Below the pieces are notes generated by a model. That model had not been told where the DNA came from. It saw only the letters and a list, made by a program, of their open reading frames with translations, and made no database searches. A stretch of 53,457 nt of DNA, taken from NCBI GenBank assembly GCA_018268105.1, contig JAFDXG010000184.1, positions 1 through 53,457 on the forward strand, given 5' to 3'. Below are positions 43,165-51,478 of the stretch, in pieces. This DNA comes from Bacteroidota bacterium (GTDB lineage: Bacteria; Bacteroidota; Bacteroidia; Chitinophagales; Chitinophagaceae). Each line of letters starts with the position of its first letter. Position 1 is the first letter of the stretch. Both the position numbers and the translations under genes were made by a program.

Positions 43165-43172
43165 TATCTTTG
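43165..43172 (+). promoter_or_regulatory. -7 box (TAtcTTTG) immediately before the rlmI-like gene
   Basis: TATCTTTG ends five bases before the ATG at 43178, again predicting a transcript with little or no leader. Confidence 0.5.
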
Positions 43173-43177
43173 TGCCC

Positions 43178-44350
43178 ATGATAAAAGTATACCTCCGGCA
43201 AAAAATCAGCCATCGCATTCAAAATGGACACCCCTGGATTTTTACCAATGAAGTAAAGACAATTGAAGGGAATCCTTCCGGTGGCGAAATTGCAGAAGTA
43301 TTTACACACGATAAAAAATTTATTGGGAAAGGCTATATCAATCCGAAATCACAAATTATAGTACGGTTGCTCACCCGAAACAGAGAAGTAATTGTTGATG
43401 ATAATTTTTTTTACACACATCTACAGGAAGCCTGGCGTTATCGTGTTAAACTTGGGTATATAGAAAACTGCAGACTGATTTTTGGCGAAGCAGACCAGAT
43501 GCCGCAACTGATCATAGATAAGTTTAACGATTATTTTGTGATACAAACACTGGCGCTTGGCATTGATGTATGGAAGCCCGCTATCGTCGCAGCTTTACAA
43601 AAGATATTCAATCCAAAAGGAATATATGAGCGCAATGATGTGCCGGTACGTGAGTTGGAAGGCCTACCCCAGCAAAAAGGATTTTTATCGGATCCTTTTG
43701 ATACTACTATTGTTATAAATGAAAATGGTTTACGATTTAATGTAGATATAGCCAATGGGCAGAAAACCGGATATTTTCTTGACCAACAGGACAACAGGCG
43801 CAAGATAAAACATATAGTAAAAGATGCTGATGTACTTGGCGCATTTTGCTATACCGGTACTTTTGAGATTCATGCTGCACATTATGGTGCAAAATCGGTA
43901 TTGGGACTGGATATCTCTGAGAGTGCCTGTACACAGGCAACGAAGAATGCAACACTCAATGGATATGAAAACATCTGTAGATTTGAGTGCGTAAACGCCT
44001 TTGATGTTTTAAAGACCTGGGCAAAGGAGGGCAAACAATATGATGTTGTAATGCTGGATCCGCCTTCGTTTACCAAAACTCGTGAAAATATACAAAAAGC
44101 AATTACCGGGTATAAGGAAATAAACCTGCGTGGCATGAAGCTCGTTAAACCAGGCGGATTTCTTGTTACCTCAAGTTGCACCAATTTAGTACAACCCGAT
44201 TTGTTTCTTGATATTATAGGTATGGCAGCAAAAGACGCCCGCAGAAAACTGAGGCAGGTTAGTTTCCAGGCACAGTCATCGGATCATCCCATTATTCCCG
44301 GAATGGAGAATACAAATTATCTTAAGTTTTTGATAGTGCAGGTAAATTAA
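43178..44350 (+). CDS. rlmI: Class I SAM-dependent 23S rRNA methyltransferase, RlmI-like
   Basis: A 390-residue cytoplasmic enzyme, expected to methylate C5 of a 23S rRNA cytidine. Residues 1-75 form a PUA domain (RIQNGHPWIFTNEV, GEIAEVFTHDKKFIGKGYINP). The Rossmann domain has the SAM loop VLGAFCYTGTFEIHAA, then VLGLDISESA and the motif IV block VMLDPPSFTKT, followed by LVTSSCTNLV, which carries a second cysteine. This is the RlmI/YccW layout. The frame extends to 43097, but I choose the ATG at 43178, five bases after a -7 box, because it starts the PUA domain. The target site is inferred from the family. Confidence 0.9.
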   Translation: MIKVYLRQKISHRIQNGHPWIFTNEVKTIEGNPSGGEIAEVFTHDKKFIGKGYINPKSQIIVRLLTRNREVIVDDNFFYTHLQEAWRYRVKLGYIENCRLIFGEADQMPQLIIDKFNDYFVIQTLALGIDVWKPAIVAALQKIFNPKGIYERNDVPVRELEGLPQQKGFLSDPFDTTIVINENGLRFNVDIANGQKTGYFLDQQDNRRKIKHIVKDADVLGAFCYTGTFEIHAAHYGAKSVLGLDISESACTQATKNATLNGYENICRFECVNAFDVLKTWAKEGKQYDVVMLDPPSFTKTRENIQKAITGYKEINLRGMKLVKPGGFLVTSSCTNLVQPDLFLDIIGMAAKDARRKLRQVSFQAQSSDHPIIPGMENTNYLKFLIVQVN

Positions 44351-44446
44351 CGTTGCCGCCTCTGCCACACCCAACAGGTAATTTGCATGAACCATTATGC
44401 AAAAACTCATTGTAATGCATCTTTCAGAACAAAATCACAATTATTT

Positions 44447-44454
44447 TATTTTTG
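44447..44454 (+). promoter_or_regulatory. -7 box (TAttTTTG) for the second macroglobulin gene
   Basis: TATTTTTG matches TAnnTTTG and ends 13 bases before the ATG at 44468. Confidence 0.5.
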
Positions 44455-44467
44455 AAAAAAACGCTGC

Positions 44468-47400
44468 ATGAAAAATTTCAGTTCCCTTTTGATGATTTTA
44501 CTTTCCTGTTTGTTTTTTTTAACCGCTAAAACACAAACCAAAATGCAATCTTACGATAGCGCCTGGAAAAAAGTAGATAGACTAATTAAACAGCATGGAC
44601 TGGAAAAATCAGCCCTGGCAGCGGTAGATGATATTTATACCCAGGCCAAAAAAGATAAAAACGAAGTACAGTTTATTAAATCGCTTATTTATAAACTACA
44701 TTTAACCCGGCTCAATTCCCCGGAAGAAAGTACAGACTATTTTAACCTATTAGAACCAGAAATTAACACCTCACCCGAACCGGCAAAACAAATATTGCAA
44801 TCTATTGCTGCAGCAATGTACTGGCAGTTTTTTCAAAACAACCGCTGGAAACTATACAACAGAACCAACACCGTTAATTTCAACAAAACAGACATCAATA
44901 CCTGGACAATAGACGATCTGCATTCAAAAATCAGCGCTCTTTATTTCGCTTCGCTTCAAAATCATGAGTTGCTGCAAAAAACGAAACTGGCAGGTTTTGA
45001 ACCAGTAATTGTAAAAGGTAATACCCGTAAACTCCGGCCAACCTTATATGATTTACTTGCCAACCGTGCACTTGATTATTTTGAAAATGATGAAAAAGAT
45101 ATTACCAAACCTGCTTATGCATTTGTAATATCTGAAAATGCCGCTTTTGATCCGGTAGCTGATTTTATTCATCACCGGTTCATTACAAATGATACAGCAG
45201 CCCTGCAGTATAAGGCGCTTTTAATTTATCAGCAATTATTGAAATTTCATAGTGAGGATACCAGTTATGAAGCACTGATAGATGCAGATCTGCGGCGTCT
45301 GCAGTTCGTATATCATGCAGCAGTTAATCCGGAAAAGAATGAAGTATATCGAATGGCACTTTTGCATATTACTTCTCAATATGAAAACATACCCGCTGCA
45401 GCACAAGCCGGCTATTTACTGGCGCAGTTTTATTTTAACCAAGCTGCTGAATATAATAACAGTAAAACAGAGAAAGACAAAACCGGTTACAAAACCGCCA
45501 GGGAGATTTGTGAACGCATCATCAGCCAATTACCGGGAACTGAGGGTGCAGCGAACTGCCAGTACCTGCTGAATAATATACTGCGTAAATCACTGACACT
45601 GCACACCGAAAAGGTAAATATTCCAGGAGAAGCATTCCGCACTTTGGTAGAATACAAAAATTTGAACAATTGCTTTTTACGTATTATCAAATTAGATAAA
45701 TCCCTGAAGACACAGTTACAAAATCGTTATGAAGATAGCTATTGGTATAAGCTTACAACACAAACTGCTTTCAGGGAGTGGAAACAATCTTTGCCCTATA
45801 CCGAAGATTATCGAGACCATAGTGTGGAAATAAAGATAGACGCGTTACCAATAGGTGAGTATGCCTTACTGGCAAGCACAAACAAAAATTTTAATACACA
45901 AAACAATCTTCTTGCTGCACAATACTTTTATATATCTGACATCAGCTATGTCAGCAACAACAAGTCTTATTTTGTACTTCACCGCACTACCGGAACACCT
46001 CTTGCCGAAGCGGATGTACAGGTTTGGATATCCAACTACGATTATACAGACAGGAAAAATAAACTACAGAAAAGTGATCTGCTAAAGACAGATAAACATG
46101 GCTTTTTTGAACTGCCTGTCAAAGAAAGACAAAATAATAACCTTCGACTCGAAATCACCTGGGAAAAAGACCACTTGTTTATGGATGATTTCCAATATAT
46201 CTATACCCGGTACGATACCTATAACAATCCGTCAGTAACAGATTATGAAAGTCGAAACCGAAAAATGTTTTTCTTCACTGACAGGAGTATATATCGTCCC
46301 GGACAATTAGTATATTTCAAGGGCATAGGGATTACCAAAAACAAGGCTACCGGAAAAGCAGTAATAGTTACCCGGCAGGATGTGGAAGTAAAACTACTTG
46401 ATGTCAATGGTCAAATTTTAGACTCCACTATGTTGCGCCTGAATGATTACGGTTCCATACATGGTAGTTTTCGCCTGCCACAACAGGTATTGACAGGAAA
46501 TTTTATACTAACGGCAGAAAGCTTCAATAGAAGTGGAACATCATTTTCGGTAGAAGAGTATAAACGACCAAAATTCCTGGTTGAAATTGAAAAGCCGAAA
46601 GGAAATTTTAGGTTAAACGATTCCGTTAGTATTGAAGGTAATGCCAAAGCATATGCCGGAAACCCCATTAATGGTGCCAGAGTGGTGTACAGCGTAAATC
46701 GCAGGGCAAGATTCATTTACCCCTGGCTGTATTACAGGCGTGGCTTACCACGTACATCCGGTATGGAAATTGCCCAGGGTATTACCACCACTGATGCAAC
46801 AGGTAAATTTTCTGTTACATTTCCTGCTATCCCTGATATGAGCCTTGACAGTTCTATGCAACCGGTATTTGATTACAGTGTACAAATAGATGTAACAGAT
46901 ATCAACGGAGAAACAAGAAGTGCAACATCAACCGTGCATGTAGGATATGCTTCCATTGCTCTATCTCTCCTTCTTCCTCAGAAACCTATACCTGCGGATA
47001 GTATGAATTCAATAGGAATAAATGCGGTCAATCTTTCCGGCCAACCGGAGACCCTTCACACACATTTTTCCATTTCACCATTAAAAGTGCCGCAAAGACT
47101 AATTCGCGATCGCTACTGGAAGGCGCCGGATCAGTTCTTATACAGCGAAGCCGAATTTGTAAAACTTTTTCCGCATGATGAGTATAAAGAAGAATCTGAT
47201 CATCATAATTGGGAAAAAGAAAAACCAGTATATACCGATACAATGACCACCCACGGGTACAGCAAATATAAAATAGAAAATAAAACATTTTCCCCGGGTT
47301 GGTATATAGTAGAAGCTATTGCTAAAGACAAATATGGAGTTGAAGTTAAATCCGTAAGTTATATTCAGTTATATAAGCCCGAGGATAATGCTATTCCTGC

Positions 47401-50400
47401 ACCTTCTTACAACTGGCAAGCCGATGTACATACATCCGCCGAACCCGAAGAAACTGCCTCTTTTTATACCGGCAGCAGTGCTGAAAAATTATTTGTTATA
47501 CAGGAAATCAGCAAAATATCAGGGGGATCCTTTGACCCACTTCGTATATACGATACCGGTAGTGAAGAAGAACAGAGATCAACTTATGATTATATTTCAC
47601 TCAATAAAGAAAAAAAACTATTCCGGGTACCGGTAGCCGAAGCTGATCGTGGCGGATTTGGCATAGCGCAGTTTTTTGTAAAAGACAATCGCTTTTATGT
47701 CAACAGCATTAATGTAAATGTCCCCTGGACCAACAAAGAACTGTCTGTAAGCCTGACCACCTTCAGGGATAAGACCGAGCCGGGTAGTGAAGAGAAATGG
47801 GAAGTAAAAATCAGCGGTAGCAAAGGAGAAAAAGAAGCGGCAGAAATGATCGCATCCATGTACGATGCATCTCTCGACCAGTTTAAACCTCATGCATGGT
47901 CAATACCTGATATATGGCCGAAGTATTATAGCAACCATTACTGGAATGGCAGATATTCCTTTGCACAGGTGGAATCGCAGGATAGAAATTCAATTACTGA
48001 AAAGAGTGCTTCTTATGAAAAAAGATATGATGAAATATTAATGCTTTCGACACCCTTTTACGGAATGGCAAGATATGCTGTGCCCAGAATAGTCAGAGAT
48101 GAAGAAAAATCAATGAGTCCTGCCTCTCCAAAAATGAAAAAAGCCACAGGAGCAGTATTGGAAAGTGCTGCCCCCGGAGAAGGAGCAGCAGACAGCATTA
48201 TGGAATCACAGTTAGTTTTGGAACCTCATAAAACTCATTTACCCGAAGTACCTGCTATTCGCAGCAATTTTAATGAGACGGCATTCTTTTTTCCGGATCT
48301 TAAGACCGACAGTACAGGCAATATATCTTTTTCATTCACCATGCCTGAGGCGCTTACTCAATGGAAATTCATGGCTTTTGCTCATACTCCGGGCCTGGCT
48401 ATGGGCTATGCAGAACATAAAACAATAACACAAAAAGAACTGATGGTTCAACCGAATCCACCCCGTTTTCTGCGCCAAAAAGATAGTATCTGGTTCAGCG
48501 CCAAAGTAGTGAACATGGGCAATAACCTGATCAATGGTTTTGCAAAGCTGGAATTGTTTGATGCTGCTACCAATCAACCTGTGGATGCTTTGTTCCAAAA
48601 TGCTGTTGCCGTTAAAAGTTTTGCAGTAACCGCAGGTCAAAGTGTCGCTGTTCGGTTCAGGTTAAATGTTCCTGCCGATTTTAATGGTGTTTTACAATAC
48701 CGCATCTCAGCCACTTCATCAGAACAGATCAACGGGAAGACACTTGCAGATGGTGAGGAAAATGTGTTACCCGTACTCAGTAATAGTATACTAGTTACTG
48801 AAAGCATACCTCTGAATATGAAAGTCAGTGGGACCAAAAAATTCAAATTTGAAAAATTATTACAGTCACCTATACGAGGTAACAGCACCCTGAAGAATTA
48901 TTCACTAACAGTAGAATACACAGCGAATCCTGTATGGTATGCAGTACAATCCCTTCCTTATCTTACCGGATTTCCTTATGAATGTGCTGAACAAAGTTTC
49001 AACCGTTATTACGCAAATATACTTGCGGCAGGCATTGCCAATAGCTCACCACGACTGAAAAGCATTTTTGAAAAATGGAGTACGGATACTTCCAAAAACA
49101 AAGGACTGGCCTCTGCACTTGAGAAAAATGAATCGTTGAAAAGTATACTATTGCAGGAAACACCCTGGCTGACCGAGGCAAAGAATCAAACAGATCAAAT
49201 GAAACAAATTGCAGTATTATTTGACCAGACCCGTATGAAAAACGAAGCAGATGCCAACTTGCAAAAAATAAGAAACATGCAAACTTCTAATGGTGGCTTT
49301 GCCTGGTTTAAAGGCGGACCGGACGACCGTTATATCACACAGTATATTTTAACCGGCTACGGTCATTTGAATATACTGGGATTAGTTTCATCAGAAAATA
49401 AAAAAGCCTGGGAAGATATTATAAGCGGGGCTTTAAGGTATTGCGACAAAAGACTCACCGAAGAATATACTGAACTCGAAAAATCTAAATTGACTGTAAG
49501 TAAAAACAACCTCACTCCTATAGCAATTCAATATCTCTATATGCGTAGTTTTTTCAAAACTACTGCCATTACTGATAAAAAGTCTTTTAATTATTTTATG
49601 CAGCAGGCAAAAAAATACTGGCTTCAGCAGGATAAATATATGCAGGGTATGATTGCGTTGGCTTTATTCCGTTATGGCGACATAACCACTGCAAAAGCAA
49701 TACTGGCTTCATTGAAAGAGACAGCCATTGTGAATGAAGAATTGGGTATGTACTGGAAAAACCAGCACGGAGGGTACTACTGGTACCAGGCGCCTGTTGA
49801 ACAGCAGGCATTGCTGATAGAAGCCTTTGCAGAAATAAATGACGACAAAATATCAGTTAATGCAATGAAGCTTTGGTTGCTGAAACAAAAACAAACCCGG
49901 CACTGGAACAGTACAAAAGCTACCGCAGAAGTCTGCTATGCTCTGCTGTTGCAGGGTAGCGATTGGCTTGCTGCGACACCCTCTGCAAAAATTACAATTG
50001 GCAACAAAATGTTTTCTTCAGATGCAGAAGACACAATTGGTACCGGCTATTTTCAAAAAAGGATAGAGGGCACTGAGATTACACCGGGCATGGGTAATAT
50101 CAGCGTATCTGTTTCTTCAAAAAAGCAACAAGAGGCTCCAGGATGGGGTGCAGTATACTGGCAATACTTTGAAGACATTGACAAAGTAAGCAGGACAGGT
50201 GATGCCACAATGCCTTTACATATCAGTAAAAAACTTTTTGTAGAAAAAAACAGCGATAAAGGGCCTGTACTTTTTCCTGTTTCCGAAAGAGACACCCTGC
50301 AGGTGGGAGACAAATTGAAAGTGCGTATTGAGCTGAGAGTTGATCGAAATATGGAATACCTGCATTTGAAAGACCTGCGCGCTGCCGGAACCGAACCGGT

Positions 50401-50632
50401 GAATGTATTAAGTACCTTTAAATGGCAGGACGGGCTGGGATATTATGAAAGCACAAAAGATATATCAACCAATTTCTTTTTTAGTTGGATGCCCGTTGGT
50501 ACTTACGTATTTGAATACCCGCTTTTTGTAGAACAACCGGGTAAGTTTTCAGCGGGAATTGCAACCATTGAATGTATGTATGCCCCTGAGTTTAACAATC
50601 ATACTGAAGGATTAAGAATTATTGTGAAGTAA
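44468..50632 (+). CDS. Alpha-2-macroglobulin family protein (second, larger copy)
   Basis: A 2054-residue exported protein. The signal peptide (LLMILLSCLFFLTAKTQ) is probably of the normal type; a lipobox at Cys14 is possible but less likely. A helical N-terminal region of some 430 residues has no counterpart in the first copy. FFFTDRSIYRPGQLVYFKGI then starts the macroglobulin domain series. The linker with ESAAPGEGAADSIMESQLV precedes FFFPDLKTDSTGNISFSFT. The thioester motif is Cys1506 to Gln1509 in FPYECAEQ, so protease trapping is possible. The helical domain after it is complete (NGGFAWFKGGPDDRYITQYI). Like the first copy it is not beside a penicillin-binding protein gene. Confidence 0.88.
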   Translation: MKNFSSLLMILLSCLFFLTAKTQTKMQSYDSAWKKVDRLIKQHGLEKSALAAVDDIYTQAKKDKNEVQFIKSLIYKLHLTRLNSPEESTDYFNLLEPEINTSPEPAKQILQSIAAAMYWQFFQNNRWKLYNRTNTVNFNKTDINTWTIDDLHSKISALYFASLQNHELLQKTKLAGFEPVIVKGNTRKLRPTLYDLLANRALDYFENDEKDITKPAYAFVISENAAFDPVADFIHHRFITNDTAALQYKALLIYQQLLKFHSEDTSYEALIDADLRRLQFVYHAAVNPEKNEVYRMALLHITSQYENIPAAAQAGYLLAQFYFNQAAEYNNSKTEKDKTGYKTAREICERIISQLPGTEGAANCQYLLNNILRKSLTLHTEKVNIPGEAFRTLVEYKNLNNCFLRIIKLDKSLKTQLQNRYEDSYWYKLTTQTAFREWKQSLPYTEDYRDHSVEIKIDALPIGEYALLASTNKNFNTQNNLLAAQYFYISDISYVSNNKSYFVLHRTTGTPLAEADVQVWISNYDYTDRKNKLQKSDLLKTDKHGFFELPVKERQNNNLRLEITWEKDHLFMDDFQYIYTRYDTYNNPSVTDYESRNRKMFFFTDRSIYRPGQLVYFKGIGITKNKATGKAVIVTRQDVEVKLLDVNGQILDSTMLRLNDYGSIHGSFRLPQQVLTGNFILTAESFNRSGTSFSVEEYKRPKFLVEIEKPKGNFRLNDSVSIEGNAKAYAGNPINGARVVYSVNRRARFIYPWLYYRRGLPRTSGMEIAQGITTTDATGKFSVTFPAIPDMSLDSSMQPVFDYSVQIDVTDINGETRSATSTVHVGYASIALSLLLPQKPIPADSMNSIGINAVNLSGQPETLHTHFSISPLKVPQRLIRDRYWKAPDQFLYSEAEFVKLFPHDEYKEESDHHNWEKEKPVYTDTMTTHGYSKYKIENKTFSPGWYIVEAIAKDKYGVEVKSVSYIQLYKPEDNAIPAPSYNWQADVHTSAEPEETASFYTGSSAEKLFVIQEISKISGGSFDPLRIYDTGSEEEQRSTYDYISLNKEKKLFRVPVAEADRGGFGIAQFFVKDNRFYVNSINVNVPWTNKELSVSLTTFRDKTEPGSEEKWEVKISGSKGEKEAAEMIASMYDASLDQFKPHAWSIPDIWPKYYSNHYWNGRYSFAQVESQDRNSITEKSASYEKRYDEILMLSTPFYGMARYAVPRIVRDEEKSMSPASPKMKKATGAVLESAAPGEGAADSIMESQLVLEPHKTHLPEVPAIRSNFNETAFFFPDLKTDSTGNISFSFTMPEALTQWKFMAFAHTPGLAMGYAEHKTITQKELMVQPNPPRFLRQKDSIWFSAKVVNMGNNLINGFAKLELFDAATNQPVDALFQNAVAVKSFAVTAGQSVAVRFRLNVPADFNGVLQYRISATSSEQINGKTLADGEENVLPVLSNSILVTESIPLNMKVSGTKKFKFEKLLQSPIRGNSTLKNYSLTVEYTANPVWYAVQSLPYLTGFPYECAEQSFNRYYANILAAGIANSSPRLKSIFEKWSTDTSKNKGLASALEKNESLKSILLQETPWLTEAKNQTDQMKQIAVLFDQTRMKNEADANLQKIRNMQTSNGGFAWFKGGPDDRYITQYILTGYGHLNILGLVSSENKKAWEDIISGALRYCDKRLTEEYTELEKSKLTVSKNNLTPIAIQYLYMRSFFKTTAITDKKSFNYFMQQAKKYWLQQDKYMQGMIALALFRYGDITTAKAILASLKETAIVNEELGMYWKNQHGGYYWYQAPVEQQALLIEAFAEINDDKISVNAMKLWLLKQKQTRHWNSTKATAEVCYALLLQGSDWLAATPSAKITIGNKMFSSDAEDTIGTGYFQKRIEGTEITPGMGNISVSVSSKKQQEAPGWGAVYWQYFEDIDKVSRTGDATMPLHISKKLFVEKNSDKGPVLFPVSERDTLQVGDKLKVRIELRVDRNMEYLHLKDLRAAGTEPVNVLSTFKWQDGLGYYESTKDISTNFFFSWMPVGTYVFEYPLFVEQPGKFSAGIATIECMYAPEFNNHTEGLRIIVK

Positions 50633-50730
50633 TTGTGTCATCTATTATCATATATCAATGCTATACAACAAATGATTAGTATAAACGACAATCATATCCC
50701 AACTATCCTGTAGCAGGCAATAAAGGAATC

Positions 50731-50810
50731 CACTTATCCGGATAAAATGGCTGAACATCGGATAAAGTAACGGGATGAACGAATAAAATTTCAATTAGGT
50801 GTAAACCTTT
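50731..50810 (+). promoter_or_regulatory. Conserved upstream region of RNA copy 1
   Basis: CACTTATC (50731-50738) is followed by three GATAAA/GAATAAA units ending at 50746, 50766 and 50787, and by AACCTTTG just before the conserved GCATC. The equivalent 80 bases before copy 2 have identical overall length, the same first and last unit positions (41 bases apart), and AACCTTCG. It looks like a shared promoter and activator site. Confidence 0.5.
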
Positions 50811-50994
50811 GCATCTTTACATCATCAAACAAAAACAAAACATCATTAGGATATAGGATCACAAACTGTTATGAATACAGTCAAAAACACCAGAGTTGTC
50901 ACAGTCTATCGCTAAACATGAGAACATTATTTCACGCTGAGCATTGAGGTACTATTAATTACAGAGCCGGTCTGCAAAGACCGGCTTTTATTTT
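50811..50994 (+). ncRNA. Putative small structured RNA, copy 1
   Basis: A candidate transcript of about 180 bases, with no frame longer than 14 codons of sense. It begins near the identical 19-base block GCATCTTTACATCATCAAA shared with copy 2. It then has ATCATTAGGATA, also shared, a hairpin ACTGT-TATGAAT-ACAGT (50865-50881), a weaker hairpin at 50919-50934, and an excellent terminator (50966-50990). Copy 2 at 51295 has the same order of elements with different stem bases, which is why I regard it as an RNA gene rather than chance. Nothing is known about its function; expression is not shown. Confidence 0.5.
50966..50990 (+). terminator. Intrinsic terminator of RNA copy 1
   Basis: GCCGGTCT and AGACCGGC form a perfect eight-base stem with loop GCAA, followed by TTTTATTTTATT. 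Confidence 0.92.
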
Positions 50995-51214
50995 ATTGAT
51001 ATATGATATAGCATTATCAATACAGTTAAAATACAAAAACTGCTAAATCCTTATCAGTCTGTAACCTGGTATTAAGTATGCGTGAAAATACAGTTGTTTT
51101 ATTTGATATCTCCTTACATGCTGTTGTTCTCCACAAAGAAAAAATTCCACAAACTGCAGATTACTTAACACTAAGTTCCAAACAAAGTAGCCTGTAATGT
51201 ACAATAAGGAATTA
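50995..51214. other. Spacer between the two RNA copies
   Basis: About 220 bases of AT-rich sequence that is not shared between the copies. No coding frame or repeat was seen. Confidence 0.5.
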
Positions 51215-51294
51215 CACTTATCGGAATAAAATGACCAAAAAACCGGGAAATAAACACAGTAAACGAATAAAGTTCTTTCCCCATGCAAACCTTC
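51215..51294 (+). promoter_or_regulatory. Conserved upstream region of RNA copy 2
   Basis: CACTTATC (51215-51222) and GAATAAA-type units ending at 51230, 51254 and 51271, then AACCTTCG before GCATC. The distance from CACTTATC to GCATC is 80 bases, exactly as in copy 1. Confidence 0.5.
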
Positions 51295-51466
51295 GCATCT
51301 TTACATCATCAAAGATCATTAGGATAAAGGATCGCAGGTTGTTTTGAATACAACCTATATATTTGAGGTAAAACTGAATCAATCGCCACGAGTAAAAATA
51401 TTTACTCACTGACCCATCAGAATTATTGGATACAAAGCCGGTCTCAATGACCGGTTTTGTTTTTAA
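51295..51466 (+). ncRNA. Putative small structured RNA, copy 2
   Basis: Diverged duplicate of copy 1. It has the same 19-base block and ATCATTAGGATA. Its hairpin AGGTTGT-TTTGAAT-ACAACCT (51336-51356) keeps the loop but has two compensating stem changes and two extra pairs. It has a stronger second hairpin GAGTAAA-AATA-TTTACTC (51390-51407), and a terminator. It lacks about nine bases after the 19-base block relative to copy 1. Confidence 0.5.
51434..51466 (+). terminator. Terminator of RNA copy 2, possibly shared with the helicase gene
   Basis: CCGGTC (51438-51443) and GACCGG (51449-51454), extended by G-U and A-T pairs, loop TCAAT, followed by TTTTGTTTTT. It lies 13 bases from the converging helicase stop codon. 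Confidence 0.85.
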
Positions 51467-51478
51467 ACTATTATAGCT

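Noticed and set aside
50870..50914. 14-codon frame in RNA copy 1 as a leader peptide
   Set aside because: It is not kept in copy 2, where start codon and frame differ, so the conserved feature is the hairpin and not the peptide.
50811..51466. 6S RNA or a riboswitch as identity of the duplicated element
   Set aside because: I see no long rod with a central bubble as in 6S RNA, and no gene follows on the same strand that a riboswitch could control.
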